From the NCBI GenBank assembly GCA_963844635.1, contig CAWJPD010000003.1, positions 620,001-684,000 on the forward strand: DNA of 64,000 nt, read 5' to 3'. This stretch comes from JAJPKK01 sp963844635 (GTDB lineage Bacteria; Pseudomonadota; Alphaproteobacteria; Rhizobiales; Xanthobacteraceae). Positions within the stretch are counted from its first letter, which is position 1, and each line of letters begins with the position of its first letter. Below, in pieces: positions 6,629-18,446 of the stretch. A program made the position numbers and the translations under genes. The notes under the pieces are model-generated. The model worked only from the letters and a program-made list of their open reading frames with translations, did no database searches and was not told the origin of the DNA.

Positions 6629-8311
6629 ATGCGTCGCCTGCTCAGTCCCGCTCTGATGATTTCCCTATTGCTGTCGGCGAGCCCGCTCGCTGCGCTTGAC
6701 CGATCGCAGGGGCGCTCGATGGTCATTTCCCAGTATGGCATCGTCGCCGCCGAGCAGCCGCTCGCGGCGCGCGCCGGCACCGCGATGCTGGAGGCGGGGG
6801 GCAATGCGGTCGATGCCGCGATCGCCGCCAATGCGGTGATGGGCCTCGTCGCGCCGATGATGGACGGCATCGGTGGCGACCTCTTTGCCGTCGTCTATGA
6901 TGCCAAGACCGACAAGATCTATGGCCTGAACGCCTCCGGATGGGCGCCCAAAGCGCTCACGCCCGCCTTCCTGAAAGGAAAGGGCGCCCAGGCGATGCCG
7001 CCGACCGGGATTCATTCGGCGACCGTGCCGGGCGCCGTTGCCGGCTGGGACGCGCTGCTCACAAGGTTCGGCAAGAAGACTTTCACCGAGGTTCTTGCGC
7101 CCGCCATTACCTATGCGAAGGAAGGTTTCCCGGTCACCGAGATTTTCGGCGACGACTGGGCGGCCACCGCGGGCTACGTCGCGCGCAACGCGGAGGCGGC
7201 GCGGGTCTATTTGCCCAATCGCCACTTCCCCGAAGCGGGCGAGATTTTCCGTAACCCCGATCTTGCACAGTCGCTGGCCGAGATCGCGGCGGGCGGCCGT
7301 GACGCTTTTTACAAAGGTCCGATTGCCAAGCGCATCCTTGACACTTCGACCAGGCTCGGAGGCACCATGGCCGCCGACGACCTTGCCGAGTTCGTGCCAG
7401 AATGGACGGACCCCGTCTCCACCAATTATCGGGGCTGGACCGTCTACGAAATGCCGCCCAACGAACAGGGCATTGCCGCGCTGATGATGCTGAACATCAT
7501 GGAGGGGTTTCCTCTTGGGCAATGGGGCCACAATTCGGTTGAATCGCTGCACGCGATGATTGAAGCGAAGAACCTCGCCTACGCCGACATGATCAATTAT
7601 GTCGGCGACCCGCGCTTCGCCGAGGTGCCAACCAAGGGGCTGATCTCAGCGGCCTATGGGCGCGCGCGCGCTGCCCTGATCGATCCGAAACGGGCGAATT
7701 GCAACGTCGGCTCCGGCACGCCGCCTTATGCGGGATCGGACACCACCTATCTCACCGCGGTCGATCACGACGGCAACATGGTTTCGCTCATTCAGAGCAA
7801 TTATTCGCTGTGGGGATCGGGCGTCGGCGTCGAAGGCGGCGGCTTCGTGCTGCAGAACCGCGGCGCTCTGTTCACGCTGGACGCCAAAAGCCCAAACGTG
7901 TTGGCGGGTCGCAAGCGGCCGCTCCATACCATCATCCCGGCGATGATGACCAAGGGCGATGTCAAGATTGCCTTCGGCATCATGGGCGGCTTCAATCAGG
8001 CGCAGGCCCATGCGCAGTTCGTGTCCAATATCGTTGACCACGAGATGAACATTCAGGCGGCAATGGAGGCAGCACGGTTCAACAAGGCGAGCTTTGCCGG
8101 ATGCGATGTCTATATCGAATCACGCGTGCCGTCGAAGGTGCTGGACGGCTTGGCGAAGCTCGGCCACGACGTGCAGGAGGTCGGCGACTTCTCCGATGCG
8201 ATGGGCGGCGGACAGGCGGTGATGCGCGATTATAGGACCGGCGTGAATTTCGGCGCCTCCGATCCGCGCAAGGACGGCGCTGCCATCGCGGAGATGCCGG
8301 CGCTGCACTAG
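6629..8311 (+). CDS. Gamma-glutamyltransferase family protein, exported
   Basis: A 560-residue Ntn hydrolase with a signal peptide (MRRLLSPALMISLLLSASPLAA). The family fold is clear: VAAEQPLAARAGTAMLEAGGNAVDAAIAAN near the N-terminus, DGIGGDLFAVVYD, and the autoprocessing site GSDTTYLTAVDHDGNMVS with Thr372 the likely nucleophile, followed by LHTIIPAMM and FGIMGG. Canonical glutathione hydrolases carry an Arg in a REMAP-type motif that binds the gamma-glutamyl carboxylate; here the corresponding segment reads NASGWAPKALTP, with no Arg. The true substrate may therefore not be glutathione. It would act in the periplasm. It appears monocistronic. Confidence 0.88.
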   Translation: MRRLLSPALMISLLLSASPLAALDRSQGRSMVISQYGIVAAEQPLAARAGTAMLEAGGNAVDAAIAANAVMGLVAPMMDGIGGDLFAVVYDAKTDKIYGLNASGWAPKALTPAFLKGKGAQAMPPTGIHSATVPGAVAGWDALLTRFGKKTFTEVLAPAITYAKEGFPVTEIFGDDWAATAGYVARNAEAARVYLPNRHFPEAGEIFRNPDLAQSLAEIAAGGRDAFYKGPIAKRILDTSTRLGGTMAADDLAEFVPEWTDPVSTNYRGWTVYEMPPNEQGIAALMMLNIMEGFPLGQWGHNSVESLHAMIEAKNLAYADMINYVGDPRFAEVPTKGLISAAYGRARAALIDPKRANCNVGSGTPPYAGSDTTYLTAVDHDGNMVSLIQSNYSLWGSGVGVEGGGFVLQNRGALFTLDAKSPNVLAGRKRPLHTIIPAMMTKGDVKIAFGIMGGFNQAQAHAQFVSNIVDHEMNIQAAMEAARFNKASFAGCDVYIESRVPSKVLDGLAKLGHDVQEVGDFSDAMGGGQAVMRDYRTGVNFGASDPRKDGAAIAEMPALH

Positions 8312-8687
8312 ATGCGCGGCGGGCGGCGCCCGGCCTCGAGCCTGTTTCAAAGGAGACTCCGGACGCACTTGTGAGGTGGCGTTCGCCGCCACCAATGGCT
8401 ATGTATCCGTTATGAGGGATGCTCGATTCGTCCGGTGCTTTACTGAGACGAACGGGAGCACGGCGGGGGCAATGGGGAGCAGGCCAAGAACCGGCGGGGG
8501 GCCACGGGAAAAGCCAAGACCTATCCTGGCCTGCCGGTGCTTTTGAGCGCGGTATGACGCCCTTCATTCGGGCTTCGGGCTGGTTCCCAGATTGGCTCGT
8601 CGCCAAGTGTTCGCGGCAGCACGTTGATCGCTGCGGCATTCACGTGCGACCGATAACAGGATGACGTTACGACAGGTAGCCGGATAA
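8312..8687. other. Intergenic region upstream of gyrA
   Basis: About 375 bases. A short forward frame (8419-8664) has no recognisable sequence. No clear terminator or promoter was identified. Confidence 0.5.
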
Positions 8688-11438
<2,751 letters not shown>

Positions 11439-11699
11439 CAAGTGGAAGGCTCGGTTCTACGGACCCTCGGGGCGATGCCGCCAAACTGTCCAAATCGGCA
11501 GGTAGGCTGACGGGCTGAGCACTAGGAGGAGCTGGGAAGCGAAGAACGCCGGCAATGCCGGATGACGATCGTGCAGGGCAGGGATTTACGTGAAGTGTTG
11601 GAAGGCCATTTCGCAGGGCAGGCTCGCCAGCCGCCGCGCTGTCGGGGCGATGCCTGCTGGCACTGCGGGGCGACCAATGATGCGCAACGGAGGGGCGCA

Positions 11700-11954
11700 A
11701 TGAGGACCATCGTAATCGCGGCATTGATAACCTTGCTGACGGTGCCTGCCTACGCCCAGGGGATGGGCGGCGGCGGCGCTGGCGGCGGCATGGGAGGAGG
11801 CCGCAGTGGGGGAGGCGGCAAAGGCACGAAAACGTCGGCCACCGATCCGGCAGCCGAAGCTAAAAAGAAGGCCGACGAGAAGGCCTTCAATGATGCCGTG
11901 AAACAAATTCCCACACCGCAAGGCAAGCACGACCCCTGGGGGGGCGTTCGCTGA
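11700..11954 (+). CDS. Small secreted glycine-rich protein
   Basis: An 84-residue protein started at ATG 11700, preceded by ACGGAGGGG. Residues 1-20 form a signal peptide (MRTIVIAALITLLTVPAYAQ). The mature protein opens with a Gly-rich stretch (MGGGGAGGGMGGGRSGGGGKG) and continues with a charged, possibly helical part (AAEAKKKADEKAFNDAVKQIP) ending HDPWGGVR. The frame is open upstream to 11562, but that extension has no ribosome site and would hide the signal. Function unknown. Confidence 0.7.
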   Translation: MRTIVIAALITLLTVPAYAQGMGGGGAGGGMGGGRSGGGGKGTKTSATDPAAEAKKKADEKAFNDAVKQIPTPQGKHDPWGGVR

Positions 11955-11992
11955 TTCTCGCGAAGTGATGCGAACTGAAACGCGCGCCGGGA

Positions 11993-14281
11993 CTATTTGG
12001 CCTCGGCCTGCTGCAGTGCCGTTTTCACGCGTTGCGGCGTGAACGGCACACGCCGCAGCCGGACCCCGGTGGCGTCGAAAACCGCATTGCCGATCGCGGC
12101 CGGCACCAGTCCGAGCGCCATCTCGGCGGCTCCTGAAGGCGCTGCTTCTGGCCGTTCGATCAGCACGATCTCGACCGCTTCCGGGATCGCATCGATATGC
12201 AGCACGGGATAGGTCAGCCAGTCCACGCTGGTGACCCTGTTGCTGTCAAAACGTACCTCTTCGAACATCGCGCGGCTGGTGCCGTAGACGAGCTGGCGAT
12301 CGATCACGTGGCGCAATGTTTCCGGGTTGACGATCATGCCGACATCATGGGCACAAACATAACGCGCGACATCGATCTTGCCGCTGTTGCGGTTGACGCG
12401 GACTTCGGCGATGAGGGCGATGAAGGTGTCGAAATGCCGGCGGAATGCGATGCCTCTACCGACCGCTATCTCGTCCTTTGCCACCTTGCGTGGCGATGGG
12501 CGCCGCTCCCAACCATAGCGCTCCGCGGCGACACGCACAGCATCGCGGTCGCGCGGATTGGCGAGATAGCGCAGCCGGAATTGGACCGGGTCTTCGCCGG
12601 TCGCTGCCGCGATCTCATCCATGAAGGATTCGCTGCCGAACAGGATAGGCGGCCCGTAAGGGTCGCGCAGATGCGTGGTGCGCAAGGGCGAGGCGCGGTC
12701 GAGGAGCGGCGGGATGGTCTCCCAGCCGAGCCGTCCATTGTCGAAGGTATAGGAGGCGACCGGAATCTCGAAATTCGGCTCCGGCTTCAGCTCGAAGCCG
12801 AGCAGATGCCCCGCAAGCACGTCGGCGGCGCGGCTCTCGCGGGTGTTGATGTCGGTCCGCGAAAAGGCCTTGCTGATGTATTCGTAGGCGATGACCCGAC
12901 CGGAGCTATCGATGCCGGCGCGGCCGCGATTGACGGCGGCCGTGCCCTTCGGATCCCACCCAAGGCCTTCATGGCGCATGTACTGCACGCGTACCGGCCG
13001 GCTGAGATGTTTCGACAGCACGGCGGCATCTGCGGTGGCGTCGCCCTGGTCGTTGCGGCCGTAAGAGCCGGTGCCGAACATCCAGACCGCCCGTATTTTG
13101 TCCCGCGGCAGACCGACAAGTTCGGCGACGCAGGCAGCGGAATCATAGGGCTTTTGCGACGAGGTGTAGATGGTGCCGCCGTCGGCGCCGATGTCGGCCA
13201 CGGCGCAGCCGGGCCCCGTCGAAGCGTGGGATTGGGTCGGAAACTCGTAATCTGCTTCGATGATGCGCGCGGCCTGTCGGAAGCCGTCTTCCACTGAGCC
13301 ATTCTCACGCTGGATCGTGCGCTTGAGCACCGGCGCATGGCGGATGTGGTCATGCAGCTTGTCGTGACCGGGAAAATTCGGCTGTGATTCGGACCACGTG
13401 ACCTTGAGCTGGGACGCCGCCTTGACGGCGTTCCATTCCTTCTCGGCGACGACCGCAAGGAGGTCCTTGATCCACACGGCCTTGGCCACAGGGATATCGC
13501 TGATCGAATGCTCGTCGACCGCGACCGGTACGGCGCCGGCGACAGGAGGCCGGATCATGCGCGCATGGAGCATCCCGGGGAGCCGAAGGTCGCTCACCAT
13601 CTTCAATTGGCCGAAAACCTTCAGCGGCAGGTCGCGGCGCGGATAGGATCTCCCGATGATCTTGAATTGTTCGGGTGTCTTGAGCGGCGCCGCGACTTCG
13701 ACCGCGAGTTGATTGCTGGTCTTGCCGTTCCACTTCACCTTGTGATCGAAATGGCGCCCGCCGATCAGTTCGGCGTAAGTCACACGCCGGTTGCGATCGG
13801 CGATGACATGCACAGCGCCGTCTTCTACCGTGAGGTCGCCGGCCGCCACCCCGAGCGCATTCGCCGCCATGTCGACGAGGACTCGCCGCGCCTCGGCTGC
13901 CGTGCGCCGAAGCATCGTGCCACCGTGGGAGACGCCGATCGCGGCGCTCGCGCCTCCCATGTCGAGCGTGGTTGCGCTGTCGCCCATGACGACACGCACG
14001 CGCTCACACGCAACGTCGATCTCCTCGGCGACCATCTGGGCGATCGCGGTCCCAAGGCCTTGGCCGCCGTCGATCTTGCCGTAATACGCAAGCACGGTGC
14101 CGTCCGGTTCGACGCTGATGTACGAGGCGAGTTCGTTACCGATCAACGGTGGCCGCACCGCCAGCCCGTTGGTTGCCGCAGGAGCGGGATCGGGTTGCGC
14201 GGCAAGGGTGACAACGAGCGCGCCGGCCGTGGTCAGGAAGGCGCGGCGACTGAGCGAGAGGTCAGGCTGCTCGAGGATCAT
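11993..14281 (-). CDS. Molybdopterin-binding subunit of a xanthine dehydrogenase-family oxidoreductase
   Basis: A 762-residue protein from ATG 14281 (MILEQPDLSLSRRAFLTTAG); a Tat-type SRRAFL motif opens it, so the enzyme is probably exported folded. It resembles the large subunit of isoquinoline 1-oxidoreductase/aldehyde oxidase types: DGGQGLGTAIAQMVAEEIDV, GGASAAIGVSHGGTMLRRTAAEARR, TSSQKPYDSAACVAELVGLPRDKIRAVWMFGTGSYGRN, HLRDPYGPPILFGSESFMDEIAAATGEDP and, near the end, PSGAAEMALGLVPAAIGNAVFDATGVRLRRVPFTP, which holds the presumed catalytic Glu. It works with the 2Fe-2S subunit encoded directly upstream; no FAD subunit or cytochrome gene is adjacent. Substrate unknown. Confidence 0.88.
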   Translation of the reverse strand: MILEQPDLSLSRRAFLTTAGALVVTLAAQPDPAPAATNGLAVRPPLIGNELASYISVEPDGTVLAYYGKIDGGQGLGTAIAQMVAEEIDVACERVRVVMGDSATTLDMGGASAAIGVSHGGTMLRRTAAEARRVLVDMAANALGVAAGDLTVEDGAVHVIADRNRRVTYAELIGGRHFDHKVKWNGKTSNQLAVEVAAPLKTPEQFKIIGRSYPRRDLPLKVFGQLKMVSDLRLPGMLHARMIRPPVAGAVPVAVDEHSISDIPVAKAVWIKDLLAVVAEKEWNAVKAASQLKVTWSESQPNFPGHDKLHDHIRHAPVLKRTIQRENGSVEDGFRQAARIIEADYEFPTQSHASTGPGCAVADIGADGGTIYTSSQKPYDSAACVAELVGLPRDKIRAVWMFGTGSYGRNDQGDATADAAVLSKHLSRPVRVQYMRHEGLGWDPKGTAAVNRGRAGIDSSGRVIAYEYISKAFSRTDINTRESRAADVLAGHLLGFELKPEPNFEIPVASYTFDNGRLGWETIPPLLDRASPLRTTHLRDPYGPPILFGSESFMDEIAAATGEDPVQFRLRYLANPRDRDAVRVAAERYGWERRPSPRKVAKDEIAVGRGIAFRRHFDTFIALIAEVRVNRNSGKIDVARYVCAHDVGMIVNPETLRHVIDRQLVYGTSRAMFEEVRFDSNRVTSVDWLTYPVLHIDAIPEAVEIVLIERPEAAPSGAAEMALGLVPAAIGNAVFDATGVRLRRVPFTPQRVKTALQQAEAK

Positions 14282-14291
14282 GACATGCTCC

Positions 14292-14756
14292 TCAGGCTTG
14301 CCCGGAGGCGCGGCGGACCGCACGCAGCGCGGCGGCGTGAGTTCCGCAGCGGCAGATCAATCCGGCAAGCGCGGCTTTGATCTCGACATCGGACGGAGTC
14401 GGATTATGGTCAAGCAGCTCGGCCGCGGTCATGATCCAGCCGTTGATGCAATAGGCGCATTGCGACACCTGTTCCTCGATCCAGGCCCTCTGGATCGGGT
14501 GCGGATGGTCCGGCGTGCCGAGGCCTGCAAGCGTCGTGACTGCTCTGCCGGCGACAGCGGATACGGGAATGCTGCACGATCGTATGGCACGTCCGTCGAC
14601 ATGCACCGTGCATGCCCCGCATTGGCCAAGGCCGCAGCCGAAACGCGGATTGTCGAGACCGATGTCATCGCGCAGCGCATAGAGAAGCGGCATGTCCGGA
14701 TCGTCGACCTCGATCGCGTGAAGCCGACCATCGACATGCAAAACAAGTTCGGTCAT
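14292..14756 (-). CDS. 2Fe-2S subunit of the molybdenum hydroxylase
   Basis: A 154-residue protein with two iron-sulfur clusters, the electron-transfer partner of the molybdopterin subunit 10 nt downstream. The plant-type ferredoxin cluster is bound by CGLGQCGACTVHVDGRAIRSC, and the second cluster by CAYCINGWIMTAAELL and ICRCGTH. The start MTELVLHVDGRLHAIEVDD is typical. Length is normal for the isoquinoline 1-oxidoreductase alpha-type subunit. The two genes form an operon on the reverse strand. Confidence 0.92.
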   Translation of the reverse strand: MTELVLHVDGRLHAIEVDDPDMPLLYALRDDIGLDNPRFGCGLGQCGACTVHVDGRAIRSCSIPVSAVAGRAVTTLAGLGTPDHPHPIQRAWIEEQVSQCAYCINGWIMTAAELLDHNPTPSDVEIKAALAGLICRCGTHAAALRAVRRASGQA

Positions 14757-14964
14757 GGCTGCGCCTCCGGCTTCGTGACTTCCGCATGGCAGCCGTCAGG
14801 CGTATCGGCCGCAGCTGCACACCCAGTTTAGCACGCACCGGAGCGCCGGTGGGACTGCGATGGATCGCGCACCGATCGGGATGGATTCACCCCCAGCAAG
14901 CTTGCTCGGCTGAAATTGTACCGTTTTTGCGCGGTGCAATGCCAAAAGACGCGTTTGACAATTC

Positions 14965-15375
14965 CTATGCCGAGGTGTCGGGCAAGAACTTCAGGGCGAC
15001 GCCGTTGATGCAATAGCGCAAGTGGGTCGGCGGCGGACCGTCCTCAAAAACATGTCCCAGATGGCTGCCGCATCGGCTGCAATGCACCTCGGTGCGGATC
15101 ATCCCATGGCTGGCGTCACGTTCGGTCTCGACCGTGCCCGCGACCGGGTCATTGAAACTGGGCCAACCGGTGCCGCTGTCGAATTTCTTCTTGGAAACGA
15201 AAAGCGGTTGACCGCAAGCGGCGCAGCTGAACGTGCCGTGACGCTTCTCGTGATTAAGGGCGCAGCTGCCGGGGGCTTCGGTGCCGTGCCGGCGCATCAC
15301 CTGGAATTGCTCGGGCGTGAGCAGGCGGCGCCACTCCTCATCCGTGTGGGTGACGGCGAAATGCCTGGTATCCAT
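14965..15375 (-). CDS. msrB: Peptide-methionine (R)-S-oxide reductase
   Basis: A 136-residue enzyme that reduces R-methionine sulfoxide in proteins. Zinc is bound by two CxxC pairs, C51-AA-C54 and C99-SR-C102. FDSGTGWPSFNDP is the family signature and the resolving/catalytic site is Cys122 in LRYCINGVALKF. It is cytosolic: no signal peptide. It stands alone on the reverse strand, about 200 nt downstream of the molybdenum hydroxylase operon. Confidence 0.95.
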   Translation of the reverse strand: MDTRHFAVTHTDEEWRRLLTPEQFQVMRRHGTEAPGSCALNHEKRHGTFSCAACGQPLFVSKKKFDSGTGWPSFNDPVAGTVETERDASHGMIRTEVHCSRCGSHLGHVFEDGPPPTHLRYCINGVALKFLPDTSA

Positions 15376-15855
15376 GATCCTGTCCTCGGGTGAGGCGCGT
15401 TATCCCTTGACCTTCCTCAGCCTAGCACGACAGGGCCGTCCTGCCACGCGCCCGGCGACCATCCGGTCATCGGTGCGCCGGGAGCAGCGAATCCCAACCG
15501 CGGTTGGGTTAACTCAAGCTTTGGTCGACGGGTCGTCGCGAGTGGTCCTGCCGTCCGGCGATCAGGCGCAGTTTCGCCGCAGCGGTGCCATCTTGTTCGA
15601 GAGCAGCGGTGCCATCTTGTTCGAGAAACGCCTTTGTTGTGTAAGTGTTCGGACCAGTCTACACCGAGGCCAAAGGCGCGTCCGGGGCGCGGACCGACGC
15701 TTTGAGGCTCAGTTGGAGCGGGACTTTGCCGGTGGGAAAAGGGACGAAATGCGTCTTTTTCCGGTATTGTGTCAATTCTGCAACAGACATCTTAGTTAAT
15801 TCTTTGTATACAGAACGCGGATCGGAAAAAAAGATCTGGTCGCCGGGGGGGCCCC
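15376..15855. other. Intergenic region between msrB and a porin gene
   Basis: Divergent spacer of 480 bases. It contains a 24-bp tandem duplication (15579-15626) and an AT-richer stretch at 15760-15830 that probably includes the porin promoter; I cannot assign hexamers with confidence. Confidence 0.5.
15579..15626 (+). repeat. 24-bp tandem duplication
   Basis: Two adjacent copies of GCAGCGGTGCCATCTTGTTC followed by GAGA/GAGA, positions 15579-15602 and 15603-15626, essentially identical. It lies in non-coding DNA about 230 nt before the porin start. Confidence 0.85.
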
Positions 15856-16731
15856 ATGAAAAAGGTCTTGTTTGCAGGCGTTGCCGCGATCGCCTTGATT
15901 TCAAGTGGCGCGTGGGCCGCCGACATGCCGATGAGAGCACCGGCCCCGGCCGCATTCGATTGGGGCGGATTCTACGTTGGCGCCCATGCCGGGTGGGCCG
16001 ATAACCATTACACCGAAGAGGTTTACAGCACCGCTAACGGAGGCTTTCCGGTCAGCACGGCCCTTCAGGCCGTCACATCGGGAACCGACAATGGGTTTGC
16101 CGGTGGCTTCCAGGGGGGATATAACTGGGTGGTGACGCCGGGCTGGCTGTTGGGGCTGGAGGCGGATGCCACCGGGTCGTTTCTGCGCGGCACTGGATCG
16201 GGCTGCTCCCCAATAGAATGCACAAGTGGCTCAGGTGAGACGGACGGCTTCGTCAGCTTCAGGGCGAGAACGGGCATTATCTGGAATAACCTGCTATTCT
16301 ATGCAACGGGTGGGTACGCGGCTGTCTATCACCGGAATTGGGACCAAATCACCTGCTTCAATGCCACTACCCCCGATTGCCCCTCGGGGCCGTCAGCTCC
16401 ATTGGGGCCGTTTGGTTCTAATTTGCCGGGGGGGATTGGTACGTTCGCGGCGATCAACCCTACCGGTCTGGGGGGCGAGGCACAGCAATGGTCGAATGGC
16501 TATGTCTTTGGAGGCGGTCTTGAGTGGGCATTCGGCGACCGATGGACGGCAAGGCTTGAGTATGACCGCTATGAGTTCAGGTATACGTATGGCATTAATT
16601 TTGGGCCATGCGGCTCAAGTTGTCAGGGCACGCAGCAGCTTTACAACAATTTGGCTAAGAGCATCAGCGCGAGCACCGATGTCAATACCGTGATGTTCGG
16701 TATCAATTATCTATTCTGGCCAGGCTTGTAA
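15856..16731 (+). CDS. Outer-membrane beta-barrel porin (Omp25/31 type)
   Basis: A 291-residue protein with a signal peptide cleaved after GAWA (residues 1-22), mature start ADMPMRAPAPA. The Rhizobiales Omp25/Omp31 pattern is plain: FDWGGFYVGAHAGWADN, GFAGGFQGGYNWVVTPGWLLGLEADATGS, LLFYATGGYAAV, YVFGGGLEWAFGDRWTARLEYDRYEF and a C-terminal strand NTVMFGINYLFWPGL ending in the hydrophobic residue typical of BAM substrates. Loop cysteines (SPIEC, CFNATTPDC, PCGSSC) may form disulfides. A second member of the family is encoded at 42288-43151. Structural/permeability role inferred. Confidence 0.9.
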   Translation: MKKVLFAGVAAIALISSGAWAADMPMRAPAPAAFDWGGFYVGAHAGWADNHYTEEVYSTANGGFPVSTALQAVTSGTDNGFAGGFQGGYNWVVTPGWLLGLEADATGSFLRGTGSGCSPIECTSGSGETDGFVSFRARTGIIWNNLLFYATGGYAAVYHRNWDQITCFNATTPDCPSGPSAPLGPFGSNLPGGIGTFAAINPTGLGGEAQQWSNGYVFGGGLEWAFGDRWTARLEYDRYEFRYTYGINFGPCGSSCQGTQQLYNNLAKSISASTDVNTVMFGINYLFWPGL

Positions 16732-16876
16732 TAACGTCGCTGCAACTGGAAGGTCATCCAGCATTCGGCGCGGACGAGACGAGCGCTGGCGCTGAGAACA
16801 GGAAGCGCATTGGGCAAGCCTCATCTCTGCGGCTCGTCCGTGATTGCCGGCTGCTGATCCGAATCGCCGGTTTATT

Positions 16877-16905
16877 TTGCGCCAGCAGGTTTTTCCTTCT
16901 GGCGC
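16877..16905. terminator. Hairpin between convergent porin and chrA genes
   Basis: TGCGCCAG and CTGGCGCA pair as an 8-bp stem around a T-rich loop, between two convergent genes. No clean T-tract follows on either strand, so terminator function is tentative. Confidence 0.35.
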
Positions 16906-16933
16906 ACTCTTGGTATTGTGGTTTGCCGGCCAA

Positions 16934-18166
16934 CTATCCTGTGATCAGGACAGCGCCTCCGGCTGCGCATAAAGCGACGACCAGCCAAGGCGGAGTTTTC
17001 CAGATTGCAAGCAGCAACAATGCGGTCACCGCGAACGCGAAATCGGATGGTGTTTCGATTGCGTTTCGCCAGACCGGATTGTAGAGAGCTGCCAACAGTA
17101 CACCCACCACCGCAGCATTAACGCCGGCAAGGGCCGCTTGCGCCGCCGGTTTGTGCCGTAACGCATGCCAGAACGGCAGCGTGCCGATCACGAGCAAAAA
17201 TGCTGGCAGAAAGATTCCGGCGAGGCAGATCGCTGCCCCCACAATGCCGTTCGGCGAGGTCGCCATTGCTGCGCCCAGATAGGCAGAGAAGGTGAACAGC
17301 GGTCCGGGCACCGCCTGCGCGGCGCCGTACCCGGCAAGAAAAGCATCGTTCGTCACCCAGCCGGGTGGCACCACGGCCGCTTGCAGCAGCGGCAGCACGA
17401 CGTGTCCACCGCCGAACACCAGCGCGCCAGCACGATAAAAGGCCGAGAACATCGCCACTGAGTGTCGCGCGAGCGAGTCAAACGGCAAGGCGTCCGCCGC
17501 CAGAGGCAGTCCGAACAGCAGGACAAAGAAGGTGAGCAGGCAGCCGGCGGCGAGGCCCGGGCGGATATTTACGCCGAACCCCGTTGCGGTTTGGCTCGGC
17601 TCACCGCGCAACAACAAAACGCCGAACACGGCGCCAATGCCTATGCCGGCAAGCTGTCCGGCGGTATTGGGCATCAACAATGCGATGACGGCAGCAACCG
17701 CCGTCAGCGTCGCCCGCGCCTTGCCGCGTGCCATGCTGCCGGCCATGCCCCAAACCGCCAGTGCAACGACAGCCACGGCGGCAATCTTCAGCCCATGCAG
17801 CGCTCCCGAGCCAATTATTCCGCTGAACTTGTTTGTGCCCAGCGCGAATAGCACCATCGCGATTGCGGAGGGCAAGGTGAACCCGGTCCATGCCGCAAGC
17901 GCGCCCGCATAGCTTGCCCGACTGAGTCCGATGCCGATCCCGACTTCGCTGCTGGCCGGTCCGGGGAGGAATTGGCACAGTGCGACGAGGTCGACGAAGG
18001 CGCGTTCATCAAGCCAGCGACGCCGGACAACGAACTCCTCGCGAAAATACCCGAGATGTGCGACCGGGCCGCCGAACGACGTTAGTCCGAGACGGAGAAA
18101 TGCCGCGAACACCTCGACCCAATTCCCCGACTGCGGTGCTTTCGCTCTGCTATCGGTCGCGTTCAT
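16934..18166 (-). CDS. chrA: Chromate transporter, two-domain ChrA
   Basis: A 410-residue membrane protein of the CHR superfamily. Both homologous halves are present: FLRLGLTSFGGPVAHLGYFREEFVVRRRWLDERAFVDLVALCQFLPGPASSEVGIGIG in the N-terminal half, and FYRAGALVFGGGHVVLPLLQ with AAQAVPGPLFTFSAYLGA in the C-terminal half. About ten hydrophobic segments are visible. Family members export chromate using the proton gradient; many chromosomal copies have other or unknown anion roles. No chrB regulator is adjacent. Length fits long-chain ChrA. Confidence 0.92.
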   Translation of the reverse strand: MNATDSRAKAPQSGNWVEVFAAFLRLGLTSFGGPVAHLGYFREEFVVRRRWLDERAFVDLVALCQFLPGPASSEVGIGIGLSRASYAGALAAWTGFTLPSAIAMVLFALGTNKFSGIIGSGALHGLKIAAVAVVALAVWGMAGSMARGKARATLTAVAAVIALLMPNTAGQLAGIGIGAVFGVLLLRGEPSQTATGFGVNIRPGLAAGCLLTFFVLLFGLPLAADALPFDSLARHSVAMFSAFYRAGALVFGGGHVVLPLLQAAVVPPGWVTNDAFLAGYGAAQAVPGPLFTFSAYLGAAMATSPNGIVGAAICLAGIFLPAFLLVIGTLPFWHALRHKPAAQAALAGVNAAVVGVLLAALYNPVWRNAIETPSDFAFAVTALLLLAIWKTPPWLVVALCAAGGAVLITG

Positions 18167-18231
18167 CGGCGTGCTGGCTCGGACAAGGCGGGTTTACCTG
18201 ATCACACGTGCGGTATTTGCTGCGCTGAGAC

Positions 18232-18379
18232 CAGCGCGTGATCCCGAAGAGTTGCAGACTTTTCGGACAAAGATCATGCGCAAAATCACCGCGCATCCGT
18301 CGTCGAGCGCAGTCCGCGACGGATGCGCAGAAGAAGCCCGTGGCGGGAGGCCGTTTCAAGCTGAAGGCATCCCGCTCCA
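18232..18379 (+). repeat. Dispersed repeat family A, copy 2
   Basis: Matches the family: GCGTGATCCCGAAGAGTTGC, ACTTTTCGGACAAAGATCATGCGCAAAATC, the CGCATCCGTCGTCGAGCGCAGTCCGCGACGGATGCG hairpin (perfect here) and TTTCAAGCTGAAGGCATCCC. The leading TAG is CAG in this copy. It lies between the divergently placed 5' end of chrA and the 3' end of the YfhO-like gene. Confidence 0.85.
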
Positions 18380-18446
18380 GGCGAAGGTTGTCATGCCTCG
18401 GCAGGCCTATTTTGCCCTTGTCGGTCGCGCCGCGCGGTGTAGCGGA

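Noticed and set aside
12197..13297. Long forward frame over the molybdenum hydroxylase gene
   Set aside because: It shows no family motifs and is antisense to a complete, recognisable enzyme.
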